The notes: a model not told the origin generated them from the letters alone. Numbered from the stretch's first letter, positions 1 through 8,486 are shown. The stretch: DNA of 28,141 nucleotides from XYB1-FULL-44-23 sp964441445 (GCA_964441445.1 CAYTYO010000009.1:1-28141), one strand, 5' to 3'. Numbers and translations: made by a program.

Positions 1-202
1 AACCCATTTGCCCGCCTGGCAACTAAGCAAATTGCGCCCGCTTTGCGTAAAAATCTCACTTGAACATCTGATCAATAGTTATTGTCAGCTTCTGGAAATC
101 GACTATCGCCAAAAAACCTCAACCGGTGTTTTGGACCTAGCCGGGAATTTACAACTTTGGCTATTGCGATTTCACCAGTCCGGTGAAAAAGGTATAATAT
201 AA
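1..202 (+). CDS. holA: Probable DNA polymerase III delta subunit, C-terminal end, apparent frameshift
   Basis: Partial gene entering from the left edge. Bases 1-53 in frame 1 read NPFARLATKQIAPALRK, and from about 54 the neighbouring frame reads ISLEHLINSYCQLLEIDYRQ and runs to a TAA at 200-202. Joined, these resemble the last helical part of the delta clamp-loader subunit (HPF..., then SLE.L...Y..LLE.D...KTG), which opens the beta clamp for polymerase III. The join requires removing one A from the A5 run at 49-53; as written, frame 1 stops at 61-63. Either a homopolymer sequencing error or a real frameshift explains this. Only about 65 residues are visible, so the family call rests on a short pattern. 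The next gene's promoter lies inside its 3' end. Confidence 0.5.
   Translation, partial: THLPAWQLSKLRPLCVKISLEHLINSYCQLLEIDYRQKTSTGVLDLAGNLQLWLLRFHQSGEKGII
171..198 (+). promoter_or_regulatory. Candidate promoter for the pgi/pmi-ppsA-eno-gpmI operon
   Basis: TTCACC (171-176), 16 bp spacer, perfect TATAAT (193-198). The -10 ends 23 nt before the ATG at 222, leaving a short leader without an obvious Shine-Dalgarno. The -35 also forms a small hairpin (TTCACC, 5-nt loop, GGTGAA). The element lies in the 3' end of the preceding gene. Confidence 0.5.
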
Positions 203-221
203 CTCGATATATTTCTGCCCT

Positions 222-1226
222 ATGTTAGACACGAGAAACCTTTACGATTCGGTCGTGGATTTTCCTAAACAGTGTGCTCAGGTCATTTGGGAAATGGCCC
301 AACAGGAGATTCCCAATCAATGTTATTTAGCCTCGAATATTGTTGTCTCAGGTATGGGGGGATCCGCCCTGGGAGGTCGTGTAGTTGCCAGTTTAGAACG
401 TCAAATCATCCGTGTTCCGATTATTGTTTCCACCGAATATCACTTGCCAAATTTTGTAAACCGTAATTCCTTAGTGGTTATTTCCAGCTATTCAGGCAAT
501 ACGGAAGAAACTATTATGTCTCTGGCAGAAGCCAGGGCACGTGATGCTCAGGTTTTTGTTATTACAACCGGAGGAAAACTAGCTCAGATTGCTAATGAAC
601 AGCATCTGCCGAATTATATTTTCGATCCGAAACATAACCCTTCGTCCCAACCCCGAATGGGTCTGGGTTATACAATTCTTTCGCTTGTTTTACTATTGGC
701 CCGATGTCAACTTATTCATCCCTTAGAAAAACTAAGTGATTTACCGGAATTTCTCACCGCCAAACAAACTGACGAATCTCGCTTTCGCGAATTAGCCGCA
801 AAACTAACCGGTAAAATTCCTGTTTTTGTTACCAGTGAACACCTGAAAGGCGCTGCTCATTGCATTAAAAATCAAATTAATGAAAATTCCAAGAATTTTA
901 GTGCTTTGTTTGATTTGCCCGAGCTAAACCATCATCTTCTTGAAGGCTTGTCTTTTCCCGAATCAAATAAGCAAAATTTACATTTTGTATTTTTCAATTC
1001 CAAACATCTCCACCCCGAAGTAACTAAACGCTATCCCTTAACCCAAGCTGTACTCGAAAAACAACACATTCCGTTCACCGAGATTATGTTGAGCGGTCCT
1101 AATCGTCTTTTTGAAGTCATGGAGCTGATCCAGCTAGGCGGCTACGTTTCTTTCTACTTGTCTCAGGAGAACGGAATCGATCCTGGACCAATCCCCTGGG
1201 TAGATTTTTTCAAGGATTCCCTCTAA
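222..1226 (+). CDS. Bifunctional phosphoglucose/phosphomannose isomerase
   Basis: 334-aa SIS-domain sugar isomerase of the archaeal/CPR type, cytosolic, interconverting glucose-6-P or mannose-6-P with fructose-6-P. Visible marks are the first SIS phosphate-binding loop GMGGSALGG near residue 45, SSYSGNTEE near residue 89 (the phosphosugar-binding serine/threonine loop), and the closing segment PIPWVDFFK. The length fits this short family rather than the roughly 550-aa classical Pgi. The ATG at 222 puts the SIS fold at the usual distance from the N-terminus. It is the first gene of a co-directional block leading through ppsA, eno and gpmI, with only 18 bp to ppsA, so co-transcription is likely. 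Mannose activity is inferred from the family, not from a residue test. Confidence 0.85.
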   Translation: MLDTRNLYDSVVDFPKQCAQVIWEMAQQEIPNQCYLASNIVVSGMGGSALGGRVVASLERQIIRVPIIVSTEYHLPNFVNRNSLVVISSYSGNTEETIMSLAEARARDAQVFVITTGGKLAQIANEQHLPNYIFDPKHNPSSQPRMGLGYTILSLVLLLARCQLIHPLEKLSDLPEFLTAKQTDESRFRELAAKLTGKIPVFVTSEHLKGAAHCIKNQINENSKNFSALFDLPELNHHLLEGLSFPESNKQNLHFVFFNSKHLHPEVTKRYPLTQAVLEKQHIPFTEIMLSGPNRLFEVMELIQLGGYVSFYLSQENGIDPGPIPWVDFFKDSL

Positions 1227-1244
1227 ACTAAATAAGACCTGCCT

Positions 1245-3542
1245 ATGAAATACGTTAAATGGTTTGCTGAGTTAGGAAAAGAAGATGTCGGTATTGCCGG
1301 AGGCAAAGGCGCTAATCTAGGCGAGCTGACCACAGCCGGAATTCCTGTTCCGCCCGGATTTGTTGTCTTAGCCTCCGCCTACTACGAATATCTGGACTTC
1401 AATAAACTTCGACCGCATATCCATCAAATTCTTTCCGCCACTGATATCCTAGACCCGGCTCAGTTAAATCAGGCTTCACAGAAAATTCAGCGCCTGATGG
1501 ACCAAGCAGAAATCCCCGACGAGGTAGCCAGAGAAATTTTTTCTGCATATCACGAATTAAAAAAACGCTCCGGCCTGGAATCGGATCCGGCTGTTGCTGT
1601 TAGATCCTCTGCCACTGCTGAGGATCTCCCCGAAGCCTCATTTGCCGGTCAGCAGGAATCCTATCTAAACATAATTGGTGATGCCAATGTGATATTGAAG
1701 GTCAAAGAGTGTTGGATGTCGTTATTCGGTGCGCGGAGTATCTTTTATCGGGAACAACAGAAGTTTGATCATTTTAAAGTCGGGATTGCCGTCCCGGTTC
1801 AAAAAATGATCCAGTCAGAGGTTTCAGGCGTTATGTTTACTGTTGATCCCATTTCAAAAGATAAAGATATTTTGGTAATTGAAGGTGCATACGGATTAGG
1901 TGATTACATAGTTCAGGGGGTAGTAACCCCTGATCATTTCGAAATTTCTAAACAACATAAAAAAATACTTTCCCGGCAGATTAATCGTCAGGAGGTTATG
2001 GAAATCCGTAAATCTGAAGGCGTCAAGGAAATAAAAGTACCGGAAAAAAATCAGGAAAAACAGAAACTTTCAGACGCAAAGATTCTAGAATTGGCCGAAT
2101 TAGGGAAAAAAATCCACCATCACTACTTCTTCCCTCAGGACATAGAATGGGCATATTCAGATAAAACCCTGTATATAACTCAGGCTAGGCCCATTACCAC
2201 CTTAGCAGCGGCTGATAGCGACAGCTCAGCATCTCAAAAGGCGGCTGTCGCCTCCACCTCGAAACTCGAAAAAATCTTATCCGGGGCTCCGGCTTCACCC
2301 GGATTAGTCGTGGGTCCGGTGCGGATTGTTGCTGACATTAAGCATCTGGATAAGGTTAAAACCGGCGACATCATGGTCACAGACATGACCACTCCCGATT
2401 TCGTTCCAGCTATGAAACGGGCAGCCGGAATTATTACTAACCGTGGCGGTCTTACTTCACACGCTGCCATCGTTTCTCGGGAACTTGGCGTCACTTGTGT
2501 AGTTGGCACAACCACAGCCACTAAAGTCCTTAAAGATGGCATGACCGTTACTATAAACGGTAGTACCGGTGAAATTTTTAAAGGTGGTGTCATCTCCAAG
2601 CAAAAAAAAGTTTCCGCTCCTGAAAAACCCATTGAAGACAAACACTACAAAACAGCCACAAAGTTGTATGTTAATTTAGCCGAGAAAGAATTGGCGCCAG
2701 AGGTAGCTAAACGCTATGTAGACGGAGTGGGACTACTGAGAGCCGAGTTCATGATCGCGGGTATTGGAACTCATCCTAAAAAATTGATTGAAGACGGACG
2801 CGAAAGCGAATTTATCGACAAGTTAGCCGCCGACATAGCTATCTTTTGCAAATCCTTCAGCCCCAGACCAGTTGTGTATCGCGCTACCGATTTCAAGACC
2901 AATGAATACCGGGCGCTCAAAGGCGGCGAAAAATATGAACCTGAAGAAAGCAATCCCATGCTCGGTTTCAGAGGTGCCTACCGCTACATCAAAAACCCCG
3001 AAGTTTTCAACCTTGAACTAGAGGCGATAAAAAAAGTCCGTAACAAAATGGGCCACAAAAATCTTAATCTGATGATTCCATTTGTCTCCACAGTAGACGA
3101 ATTGGTGGAAGTAAAAAAGTTGGTTGCAGCTTCAGGGCTATATCGGTCGTCTCAGTTCAAACTTTGGATGATGGTGGAAATTCCGGCTAACGTTATTCTC
3201 CTCGAGGATTTTATAGATGTCGGCATTGATGGTGTTTCCATCGGCAGTAATGATTTAACTATGTTAATTTTGGGTATTGATCGTGATAACAGTGAAGTCG
3301 CTCCGCAATTTAATGAACGCAACCCCGCCGTAATGTGGGCATTGGAACGGACTATTCGTACGTGTGCTAAAAAGGGTATTACCTGCGGAATATGTGGCCA
3401 GGCTCCGAGCGAATATCCTGAATTGGTAGAAAAGTTAGTCGACTGGGGAATAACCAGTATTTCCGTCAATCCTGATGCCATTGCCAGGACCAGAGAAATC
3501 ATCTACCATTGTGAAGAAAAGTTAATATCCAAAAAAAACTGA
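1245..3542 (+). CDS. ppsA: Phosphoenolpyruvate synthase (pyruvate, water dikinase)
   Basis: 765 aa, close to the usual 790. It converts pyruvate + ATP + water to PEP + AMP + phosphate, or may run towards pyruvate and ATP in small fermenters. N-terminal ATP-grasp region (about 1-320) begins with GIAGGKGANLGEL and contains RSSATAEDLPEASFAGQ. The swivelling phosphohistidine domain carries TNRGGLTSHAAI with the carrier His near residue 406. The C-terminal PEP/pyruvate barrel has FRGAYRYI, the GVSIGSNDLTML strand and CGICGQAPS, whose second Cys (about 717) is the expected catalytic acid. All key residues are present. The start is only 18 bp after the isomerase stop, and the stop is 4 bp before eno. 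The central position between isomerase and enolase supports a switch role at the PEP/pyruvate node. Confidence 0.93.
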   Translation: MKYVKWFAELGKEDVGIAGGKGANLGELTTAGIPVPPGFVVLASAYYEYLDFNKLRPHIHQILSATDILDPAQLNQASQKIQRLMDQAEIPDEVAREIFSAYHELKKRSGLESDPAVAVRSSATAEDLPEASFAGQQESYLNIIGDANVILKVKECWMSLFGARSIFYREQQKFDHFKVGIAVPVQKMIQSEVSGVMFTVDPISKDKDILVIEGAYGLGDYIVQGVVTPDHFEISKQHKKILSRQINRQEVMEIRKSEGVKEIKVPEKNQEKQKLSDAKILELAELGKKIHHHYFFPQDIEWAYSDKTLYITQARPITTLAAADSDSSASQKAAVASTSKLEKILSGAPASPGLVVGPVRIVADIKHLDKVKTGDIMVTDMTTPDFVPAMKRAAGIITNRGGLTSHAAIVSRELGVTCVVGTTTATKVLKDGMTVTINGSTGEIFKGGVISKQKKVSAPEKPIEDKHYKTATKLYVNLAEKELAPEVAKRYVDGVGLLRAEFMIAGIGTHPKKLIEDGRESEFIDKLAADIAIFCKSFSPRPVVYRATDFKTNEYRALKGGEKYEPEESNPMLGFRGAYRYIKNPEVFNLELEAIKKVRNKMGHKNLNLMIPFVSTVDELVEVKKLVAASGLYRSSQFKLWMMVEIPANVILLEDFIDVGIDGVSIGSNDLTMLILGIDRDNSEVAPQFNERNPAVMWALERTIRTCAKKGITCGICGQAPSEYPELVEKLVDWGITSISVNPDAIARTREIIYHCEEKLISKKN

Positions 3543-3546
3543 CAAC

Positions 3547-4800
3547 ATGTCTGCCCTTACCCGTCTTTTTGCCCGCGAAATCCTTGACTCCCGCTCTAAC
3601 CCGACTATAGAAGTCATTGCCGTGTTGGATGACGGAAATTTCGGTCTGGCTTCTGTTCCATCCGGTAGCTCCACCGGTACTGGAGAAGCCGTCGAACTTC
3701 GGGACAACGACTCAAATCGCTATTTCGGCAAAGGCGTTCAAAAAGCTGTATCCAACGTCAATTCTGAAATTTTTGCCGCTCTGACAGGAAAACCTTTTGA
3801 CAATCCGGAAACTGTAGACGAAATGATGATCGCTCTTGATGGCACGCCCAATAAAGCCAGACTAGGAGCAAATGCAATTTTAGGCGTTTCCATGGCGGTC
3901 ACCAAAGCTCTGGCCGTGCATAATAAGATGCCACTTTATCGCTACATAGCTACACTAAGCGGCAATACTTCTGCCCTGTTTATTCCCACCCCTGTTTTCA
4001 ACATGATTAACGGGGGAAAACACGGTGCTGGAAATTTGGATTTTCAGGAGTTTCACATCATTCCGGCCAGAAACGGCACCTATGCCTCCATGCTTCAAAC
4101 GGGCGTGGAAATCTATCAGACTATTAAAAATATTCTCGCCCGTCGTGGAGCTATCCACAGCGTTGGTGATGAAGGTGGCTTTGCCCCCAATCTCTTTACC
4201 AACCTTGATGCCTTAGAAATTTTGGTAGAGTCAATTACCGAATGCCACAAAAAACCGAATGTGGATGTGGAACTGGGTTTAGATGTCGCTGCAGATAGTT
4301 TCTTCAAAGACGGCAAATACACTATTAAAGATCGTAGTAGCCCAATGGAAACTGCTGAATTTATTGACTACTTGCGTGATTTAAATAACCAATACCACCT
4401 TCGCCTTCTCGAAGATCCCTTGAATGAAAACGATTGGCAGGGTTGGGCCAGAATTACGGCCGACCTTGGACCAAATACCACCCTAGTTGGAGACGATCTG
4501 TTAGTTACCAATAAGGACCGTGTCACCAGGGCAACAACAGAACATTCCTGCAACGGCATCATTATTAAGCCCAATCAGATAGGTACAATTCATGAAGCCA
4601 TTGAAGTCGTAAAGCAAGCGCGGAATGCCGGTTGGAAAATTAATGTTTCGCACCGCTCCGGAGAAACTAACGATACATTTATTGCTGACTTTGCCGTTGG
4701 TGTAGGCGCTGACTTCGCGAAATTCGGAGCTCCTGCAAGAGGTGAACGTGTCGTCAAATATAATCGGTTCCTTGCCATTGAAGCCGAGATTTCCCAATAA
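3547..4800 (+). CDS. eno: Enolase (phosphopyruvate hydratase)
   Basis: 417-aa enolase, dehydrating 2-phosphoglycerate to PEP. The N-terminal cap has AREILDSRSNPTIEV and the mobile Mg-binding loop PSGSSTGTGEAVELRD. The barrel shows NLDFQEFHIIP, HSVGDEGGFAP (with E209), LGLDVAAD (metal Asp 246), LLEDPLNEND, VGDDLLVTN (metal Asp 316), IIIKPNQIGT (catalytic Lys 341), SHRSGET (His 369) and FAKFGAPARGERVVKYN (Lys 392). Every catalytic and metal-binding residue expected for the family is visible. The loop reads TGTGE where most bacteria have TGxHE. It sits 4 bp after ppsA and 9 bp before gpmI, in an obvious operon of adjacent reactions. Confidence 0.97.
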   Translation: MSALTRLFAREILDSRSNPTIEVIAVLDDGNFGLASVPSGSSTGTGEAVELRDNDSNRYFGKGVQKAVSNVNSEIFAALTGKPFDNPETVDEMMIALDGTPNKARLGANAILGVSMAVTKALAVHNKMPLYRYIATLSGNTSALFIPTPVFNMINGGKHGAGNLDFQEFHIIPARNGTYASMLQTGVEIYQTIKNILARRGAIHSVGDEGGFAPNLFTNLDALEILVESITECHKKPNVDVELGLDVAADSFFKDGKYTIKDRSSPMETAEFIDYLRDLNNQYHLRLLEDPLNENDWQGWARITADLGPNTTLVGDDLLVTNKDRVTRATTEHSCNGIIIKPNQIGTIHEAIEVVKQARNAGWKINVSHRSGETNDTFIADFAVGVGADFAKFGAPARGERVVKYNRFLAIEAEISQ

Positions 4801-4809
4801 TAGAGATTT

Positions 4810-6465
4810 ATGATTGCCCCACCTCCGAAACCGGTAGTTTTGGCCATCCTTGATGGTTGGGGGATTGCGCCAGAAGGCCCCGGCAATGCCATCTCCCTAG
4901 CCAAGACTCCCAATATAGACAAACTCTGGCAGTCATATGTCCACACCCAACTCATTGCACATGGTGAGAGTGTTGGCTTGCCCAAACGCGAGCCGGGAAA
5001 TACTGAAACCGGCCACTTGAACATCGGCGCCGGCAGCATTGTCTACCAGGATTTACCTCGCATAAATATGTCGATTGCTGATGGCAGTTTCTTTCAAAAT
5101 CAAAGCCTTATCCAAAGCATTTTACATGTCAAAAAACACCAGTCCAAGCTGCACCTCATGGGGTTAGTCGGAGGGGGAGGAGTTCATTCAGATCTCTCAC
5201 ATTTTTTTGCTCTACTTAAATTTTGTCATGAACAACAACTTACCGAAGTGTATTTGCATTTATTTACCGACGGCCGCGACTCGCCCCCAACCGCATCCAT
5301 GATCTACATTAAGCAGCTTCAATCCATCATTGCTCGTGAAGGTATAGGAACCATAGCCTCAGTTATGGGTCGCTACTTTGCCATGGATCGTGATTTTCGC
5401 TGGGACCGAACCCAAAAGGCGTATTTTTGTTTAACCGAAGGTGTTGGTAAAACCGCCCCCAACGTCGAGACTGCCGTTGCCCAATCATATTCTTCCGGGA
5501 AAACGGATGAATTCATCGAACCGACCATCATCTTGGATTCAACCGGTTTACCCCTCCCCAGAATTAAAAGTGGAGACGCTGCCATCTTTGTCAACTTCCG
5601 CATTGATCGGCCCCGCCAGCTCACCAAAGCCTTTGTCCTGCCTGATTTCGAAAATACTGCCAACATTATCGGCTTTGATCCATATGCTATTAAATACGTA
5701 AAAAAACACGATGTGGGAACTGCTGTCACCAGACAGCACCCCTTCCCCCGTCCTCATCCTCTATCCGACCTTTTCTTTGTCACCATGACCGAATACGAAG
5801 ACAACCTGCCTGTTCATGTCGCTTACCCGCCCCAGGGGGTTGATAATCCGTTAGGGAAAATAATTTCCGATCACGGTCTTAAACAGCTGCGTTTGTCCGA
5901 ATCTGAAAAAGAGCGTTTTGTAACTTATTATTTCAACGGCTTAAAAAATGATCCTTTCCCGGGGGAAGATCGGCTGATAATTCCGTCTCCGCGAGTTCCT
6001 ACGTATGACCAAAAGCCGGAAATGTCAGCGTTAGAGACAACCGAAAAATTAATTGCCAATATTAAGTCCGGGAAATATGACTTTATAGTCATAAATTATG
6101 CAAATCCCGACATGGTTGCCCACACCGGGAATATAACTGCCGCGATCAAAGCCATTGAAACTACAGACACCTGTATTGGTAAAGTGGCACAAACTTTATT
6201 GGAAGTTGGGGGGGCATTGCTTATCACTGCCGACCATGGCAATGCCGAAGAAATGCTGAATGCTGCTACCGGCGAAATTGACACTGAACATAATGCCAAC
6301 CCTGTACCCTTAATCATTGTTTCCAAAGATTTCGCCAGCTCCAAGCAAATTACCCAGGGTATCCTTGCCGATATCGGTCCGACAATTCTCGCGATAATGC
6401 ACGTGCCGCTTCCCTTAAGCATCAGCGGGAGAAACCTGATTTTGAGCCTCGAGTCTGATCATTAG
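4810..6465 (+). CDS. gpmI: 2,3-bisphosphoglycerate-independent phosphoglycerate mutase with Thr at the nucleophile position
   Basis: 551-aa member of the alkaline-phosphatase superfamily, interconverting 3- and 2-phosphoglycerate with two Mn ions. Landmarks: LAILDGWGIAPEGPGNA (metal Asp), GNTETGHLNIGAG at about 63-75, DGRDSPP, GRYFAMDRDFRWDR (substrate arginines), NFRIDRPRQLTKAF, NYANPDMVAHTGN, ITADHGNAEEM and TEHNANPVP. The canonical phosphoenzyme motif is GNSEVGHLN; here residue 65 is Thr (codon 5002-5004), so the covalent intermediate would be phosphothreonine. The protein is about 40 residues longer than the common 510. It completes the lower-glycolysis operon. Its last 51 bp overlap the 3' end of rsmI on the other strand. 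Confidence 0.93.
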   Translation: MIAPPPKPVVLAILDGWGIAPEGPGNAISLAKTPNIDKLWQSYVHTQLIAHGESVGLPKREPGNTETGHLNIGAGSIVYQDLPRINMSIADGSFFQNQSLIQSILHVKKHQSKLHLMGLVGGGGVHSDLSHFFALLKFCHEQQLTEVYLHLFTDGRDSPPTASMIYIKQLQSIIAREGIGTIASVMGRYFAMDRDFRWDRTQKAYFCLTEGVGKTAPNVETAVAQSYSSGKTDEFIEPTIILDSTGLPLPRIKSGDAAIFVNFRIDRPRQLTKAFVLPDFENTANIIGFDPYAIKYVKKHDVGTAVTRQHPFPRPHPLSDLFFVTMTEYEDNLPVHVAYPPQGVDNPLGKIISDHGLKQLRLSESEKERFVTYYFNGLKNDPFPGEDRLIIPSPRVPTYDQKPEMSALETTEKLIANIKSGKYDFIVINYANPDMVAHTGNITAAIKAIETTDTCIGKVAQTLLEVGGALLITADHGNAEEMLNAATGEIDTEHNANPVPLIIVSKDFASSKQITQGILADIGPTILAIMHVPLPLSISGRNLILSLESDH

Positions 6466-7095
6466 AACTACTTCTCCTTTTACCTCTCCTTCCGTCAGCT
6501 TTGCAAGTTCTGATCCGCGTAAAAACTCCTCATGTATTTTCGTCAGCTCCTTAGCAACAACTGCCTCCGCCAATGGATATTTAGCTTTCATCAACTCTAT
6601 TGTTTTCCCAATTCTCTCTGGCGACTCATAAAACACGTGTGTTACCCCTATTTCCAAATCCGGAATTTTTTTACCCGGGAAAAATCCCCAGAAGGTAAAC
6701 TTATCAGTTGGCAATCCGGCACCTGATAACGCGGCGGCCGCTGCAAACGGCCCTGGAATTGGCACAACTTTTACACCGGCCTCTATCGCCCGACGCACTA
6801 CTTTATAACCTGGATCTGAAAGTAGGGGAGTACCGGCATCAGAAACTAATGCCACATTATTTTCCCGAAGCTCCCGCACAATGTTCTCAACCTGGTTCGT
6901 CTCGTTCCAATCCCGAACTGATATATACCGTCTATTCGACTTTCCGTATTTATCTTCTAATTGTTTGATCAATATCCCAGTTCTCCGCGTATCTTCACAG
7001 GCTATAACCCCAACCGCCAGTAATATTCTGATCGCCCGAAGAGTGATATCTTCGAGATTACCGATGGGTGTTCCAACCACATACAAAGTTTTCAT
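6415..7095 (-). CDS. rsmI: 16S rRNA (cytidine-1402-2'-O)-methyltransferase
   Basis: 226-aa tetrapyrrole-methylase-fold enzyme that uses SAM to 2'-O-methylate C1402 in the ribosomal P site. N-terminal TLYVVGTPIGNLEDITLRA is diagnostic. It is followed by ACEDTRRTG, the VSDAGTPLLSDPGY SAM loop, PIPGPFAAAAALSGAG, GFFPGKK and FYESPERI. Typical proteins are about 280 aa, so the small C-terminal domain is missing here, a shortening common in CPR genomes. ATG at 7095; a weak TAAAAT lies 8 nt upstream on the minus strand. It converges on gpmI with a 51-bp tail overlap and diverges from the DedA gene. Confidence 0.93.
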   Translation of the reverse strand: MKTLYVVGTPIGNLEDITLRAIRILLAVGVIACEDTRRTGILIKQLEDKYGKSNRRYISVRDWNETNQVENIVRELRENNVALVSDAGTPLLSDPGYKVVRRAIEAGVKVVPIPGPFAAAAALSGAGLPTDKFTFWGFFPGKKIPDLEIGVTHVFYESPERIGKTIELMKAKYPLAEAVVAKELTKIHEEFLRGSELAKLTEGEVKGEVVLMIRLEAQNQVSPADA

Positions 7096-7163
7096 CTACC
7101 TATATTTTACTCCTCCGACCTAAGTTGCAAATCTGGGCTAAACACGATAATCTCTATGTTACG

Positions 7164-7805
7164 GTGGAAATTATTAAATATCTGTTTGATTTTATTCTTC
7201 ATATTGATGTTCACCTGGGTGAGCTCATTGCCGATTACGGCGTTCTGGTCTATGGCATCTTGTTTGCTATAGTTTTCTTGGAGACAGGCCTTGTGGTCAC
7301 TCCTTTTCTTCCCGGGGACAGTCTGCTCTTTGCCGCCGGAGCCTTTGCGGCTATCGGCTCGCTAAACCCGTTTATTATCTTTGGCTTGATTACCCTGGCA
7401 GCCATTCTTGGAGACACCGCCAATTACTGGATAGGCCATTTCTTCGGCGAACGCATATTGGCCAACCCTAAAATTCCCATTAACCAGGAACATATTGAAA
7501 AAACCAACAAATTTTTCGAAAAACACGGTGGTAAAACCATTATTTTGGCCAGGTTTATGCCATTCATTAGGACATTTGCTCCCTTTGTTGCTGGTATTGG
7601 CCGTATGAACTACGGAAAATTCATCTCATATAATGTTATTGGCGGTGCGCTTTGGGTAGGGTTATTTACTTTCGTTGGCTACTTTTTTGGTAACTTTCCG
7701 GCTGTCAAACATAATTTTTCCCTTGTAATAATGGCAATTATTGCCATTTCAATCCTCCCGGCCATTGTTCACCTTCTGCAGTCCAAATCGAAAAAATCTT
7801 CTTAA
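7164..7805 (+). CDS. DedA family inner-membrane protein
   Basis: About 213 aa from a GTG at 7164. The frame stays open upstream to 7068, but that stretch lies partly inside rsmI and does not look like the family, so the GTG is preferred. DedA/SNARE-associated motifs: ETGLVVTPFLPGDSLLFAAG in the first re-entrant region, GDTANYWIGHFFGER, and the conserved ARFMPFIRTFAPFVAGIGRM. Four to five hydrophobic segments. Known members move lipid carriers such as undecaprenyl phosphate or phosphatidylethanolamine, or affect proton motive force; which applies cannot be read here. Its stop shares the six-base CTTAAG with the stop of lexA, so the two converging genes overlap by 4 bp. A GATAAT at 7146-7151 may be its -10. 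Confidence 0.85.
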   Translation: MEIIKYLFDFILHIDVHLGELIADYGVLVYGILFAIVFLETGLVVTPFLPGDSLLFAAGAFAAIGSLNPFIIFGLITLAAILGDTANYWIGHFFGERILANPKIPINQEHIEKTNKFFEKHGGKTIILARFMPFIRTFAPFVAGIGRMNYGKFISYNVIGGALWVGLFTFVGYFFGNFPAVKHNFSLVIMAIIAISILPAIVHLLQSKSKKSS

Positions 7806-8443
7806 GAAAAACCGAATTTCCGAATTACTCCAACGCACTTGCCCTGTATCTTTACTTTATCTCCGGTAACAAATATCGGGGACATGGTGGAGTTTGCCGG
7901 TTCTAATCGTACCCGTGTAGCTTCCTTAAAAAAGCGTTTCAGTGTAGCAAAACCATTGTCCAGCAACGCAACAACCACATCACCGTTTATAGCCTGTTCA
8001 GTTTGTTCAATCACTACATAATCCCTATCATAAATACCGGCTTCAATCATTGAATCTCCCTTAACCTGTAGAACAAAACACCTTCTTTTTGAATTCACCA
8101 TAGATGGCGGAACTCCGAACGTGGCATTTGGATCCGTATATGGCTCAATGGGTTGACCTGCAGCAATAAATCCTAAGACGGGCAATTCGACAGCTACATC
8201 ACCCGAAGAAGTTCTGTCCGCCGCACTTTTATCCAATATTTCAATTCCTCTGACCGCGCCTTCGTATTTTTTAATTACTCCTTTTTTCTCCATCGTTTGC
8301 AAATGCTCATGCACCGTAGCTAAAGATCTCACCCCTAATGCTTTAGCAATTTCTTGAAGTGTGGGCGAATATCCGTTAGTTTGGATATACTGAGCCATGA
8401 AGTCTAGTATTTGTCTTTGCCTGTTGTATAAGATTACTGGCAT
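7802..8443 (-). CDS. lexA: LexA SOS repressor (self-cleaving)
   Basis: 213 aa. N-terminal winged helix-turn-helix (about 1-70; RQRQILDFMAQYIQTNGYSP, then EIAKALGVRSLATVHEHL) followed by the S24 latent peptidase domain. The autocleavage site Ala95-Gly96 lies in LGFIAAGQPIE, the catalytic Ser is 131 in VKGDSMIEAG, and the Lys is 169 in ATLKRF. All parts needed for RecA-stimulated self-cleavage are present. It is divergent from uvrB across a 29-bp gap, with facing promoters, so it plausibly controls itself and uvrB. The operator sequence of this lineage is not known to me. Confidence 0.93.
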   Translation of the reverse strand: MPVILYNRQRQILDFMAQYIQTNGYSPTLQEIAKALGVRSLATVHEHLQTMEKKGVIKKYEGAVRGIEILDKSAADRTSSGDVAVELPVLGFIAAGQPIEPYTDPNATFGVPPSMVNSKRRCFVLQVKGDSMIEAGIYDRDYVVIEQTEQAINGDVVVALLDNGFATLKRFFKEATRVRLEPANSTMSPIFVTGDKVKIQGKCVGVIRKFGFS

Positions 8444-8452
8444 GGATATAAT
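8424..8452 (+). promoter_or_regulatory. Promoter for uvrB, overlapping the lexA start
   Basis: TTGTAT (8424-8429), 17 bp, perfect TATAAT (8447-8452). The uvrB ATG at 8473 follows after 20 nt. It overlaps the first codons and promoter of lexA, so LexA binding could affect both directions. Confidence 0.6.
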
Positions 8453-8479
8453 CTAACCCGAATAATACCCAAATGTCAA
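8450..8479 (-). promoter_or_regulatory. Promoter for lexA, leaderless type
   Basis: Minus strand: perfect TTGACA (8479-8474), 18 bp, TAGATT (8455-8450), then 6 nt to the lexA ATG at 8443. Transcription would start at about the A of the ATG. The -35 box lies inside the first codons of uvrB. Confidence 0.55.
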
Positions 8480-8486
8480 TACCCAA
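8464..8486 (+). repeat. Direct repeat AATACCCAA x2 at the lexA/uvrB promoters
   Basis: Exact 9-bp copies at 8464-8472 and 8478-8486, 14 bp apart start to start, flanking the uvrB start codon and the lexA -35. They could be a repressor site, but a short repeat can occur by chance. Confidence 0.3.

Noticed and set aside
2234..2645. Long open frames antisense to ppsA
   Set aside because: They lie wholly inside a gene with intact catalytic motifs, have no recognisable domain, and arise from codon bias.
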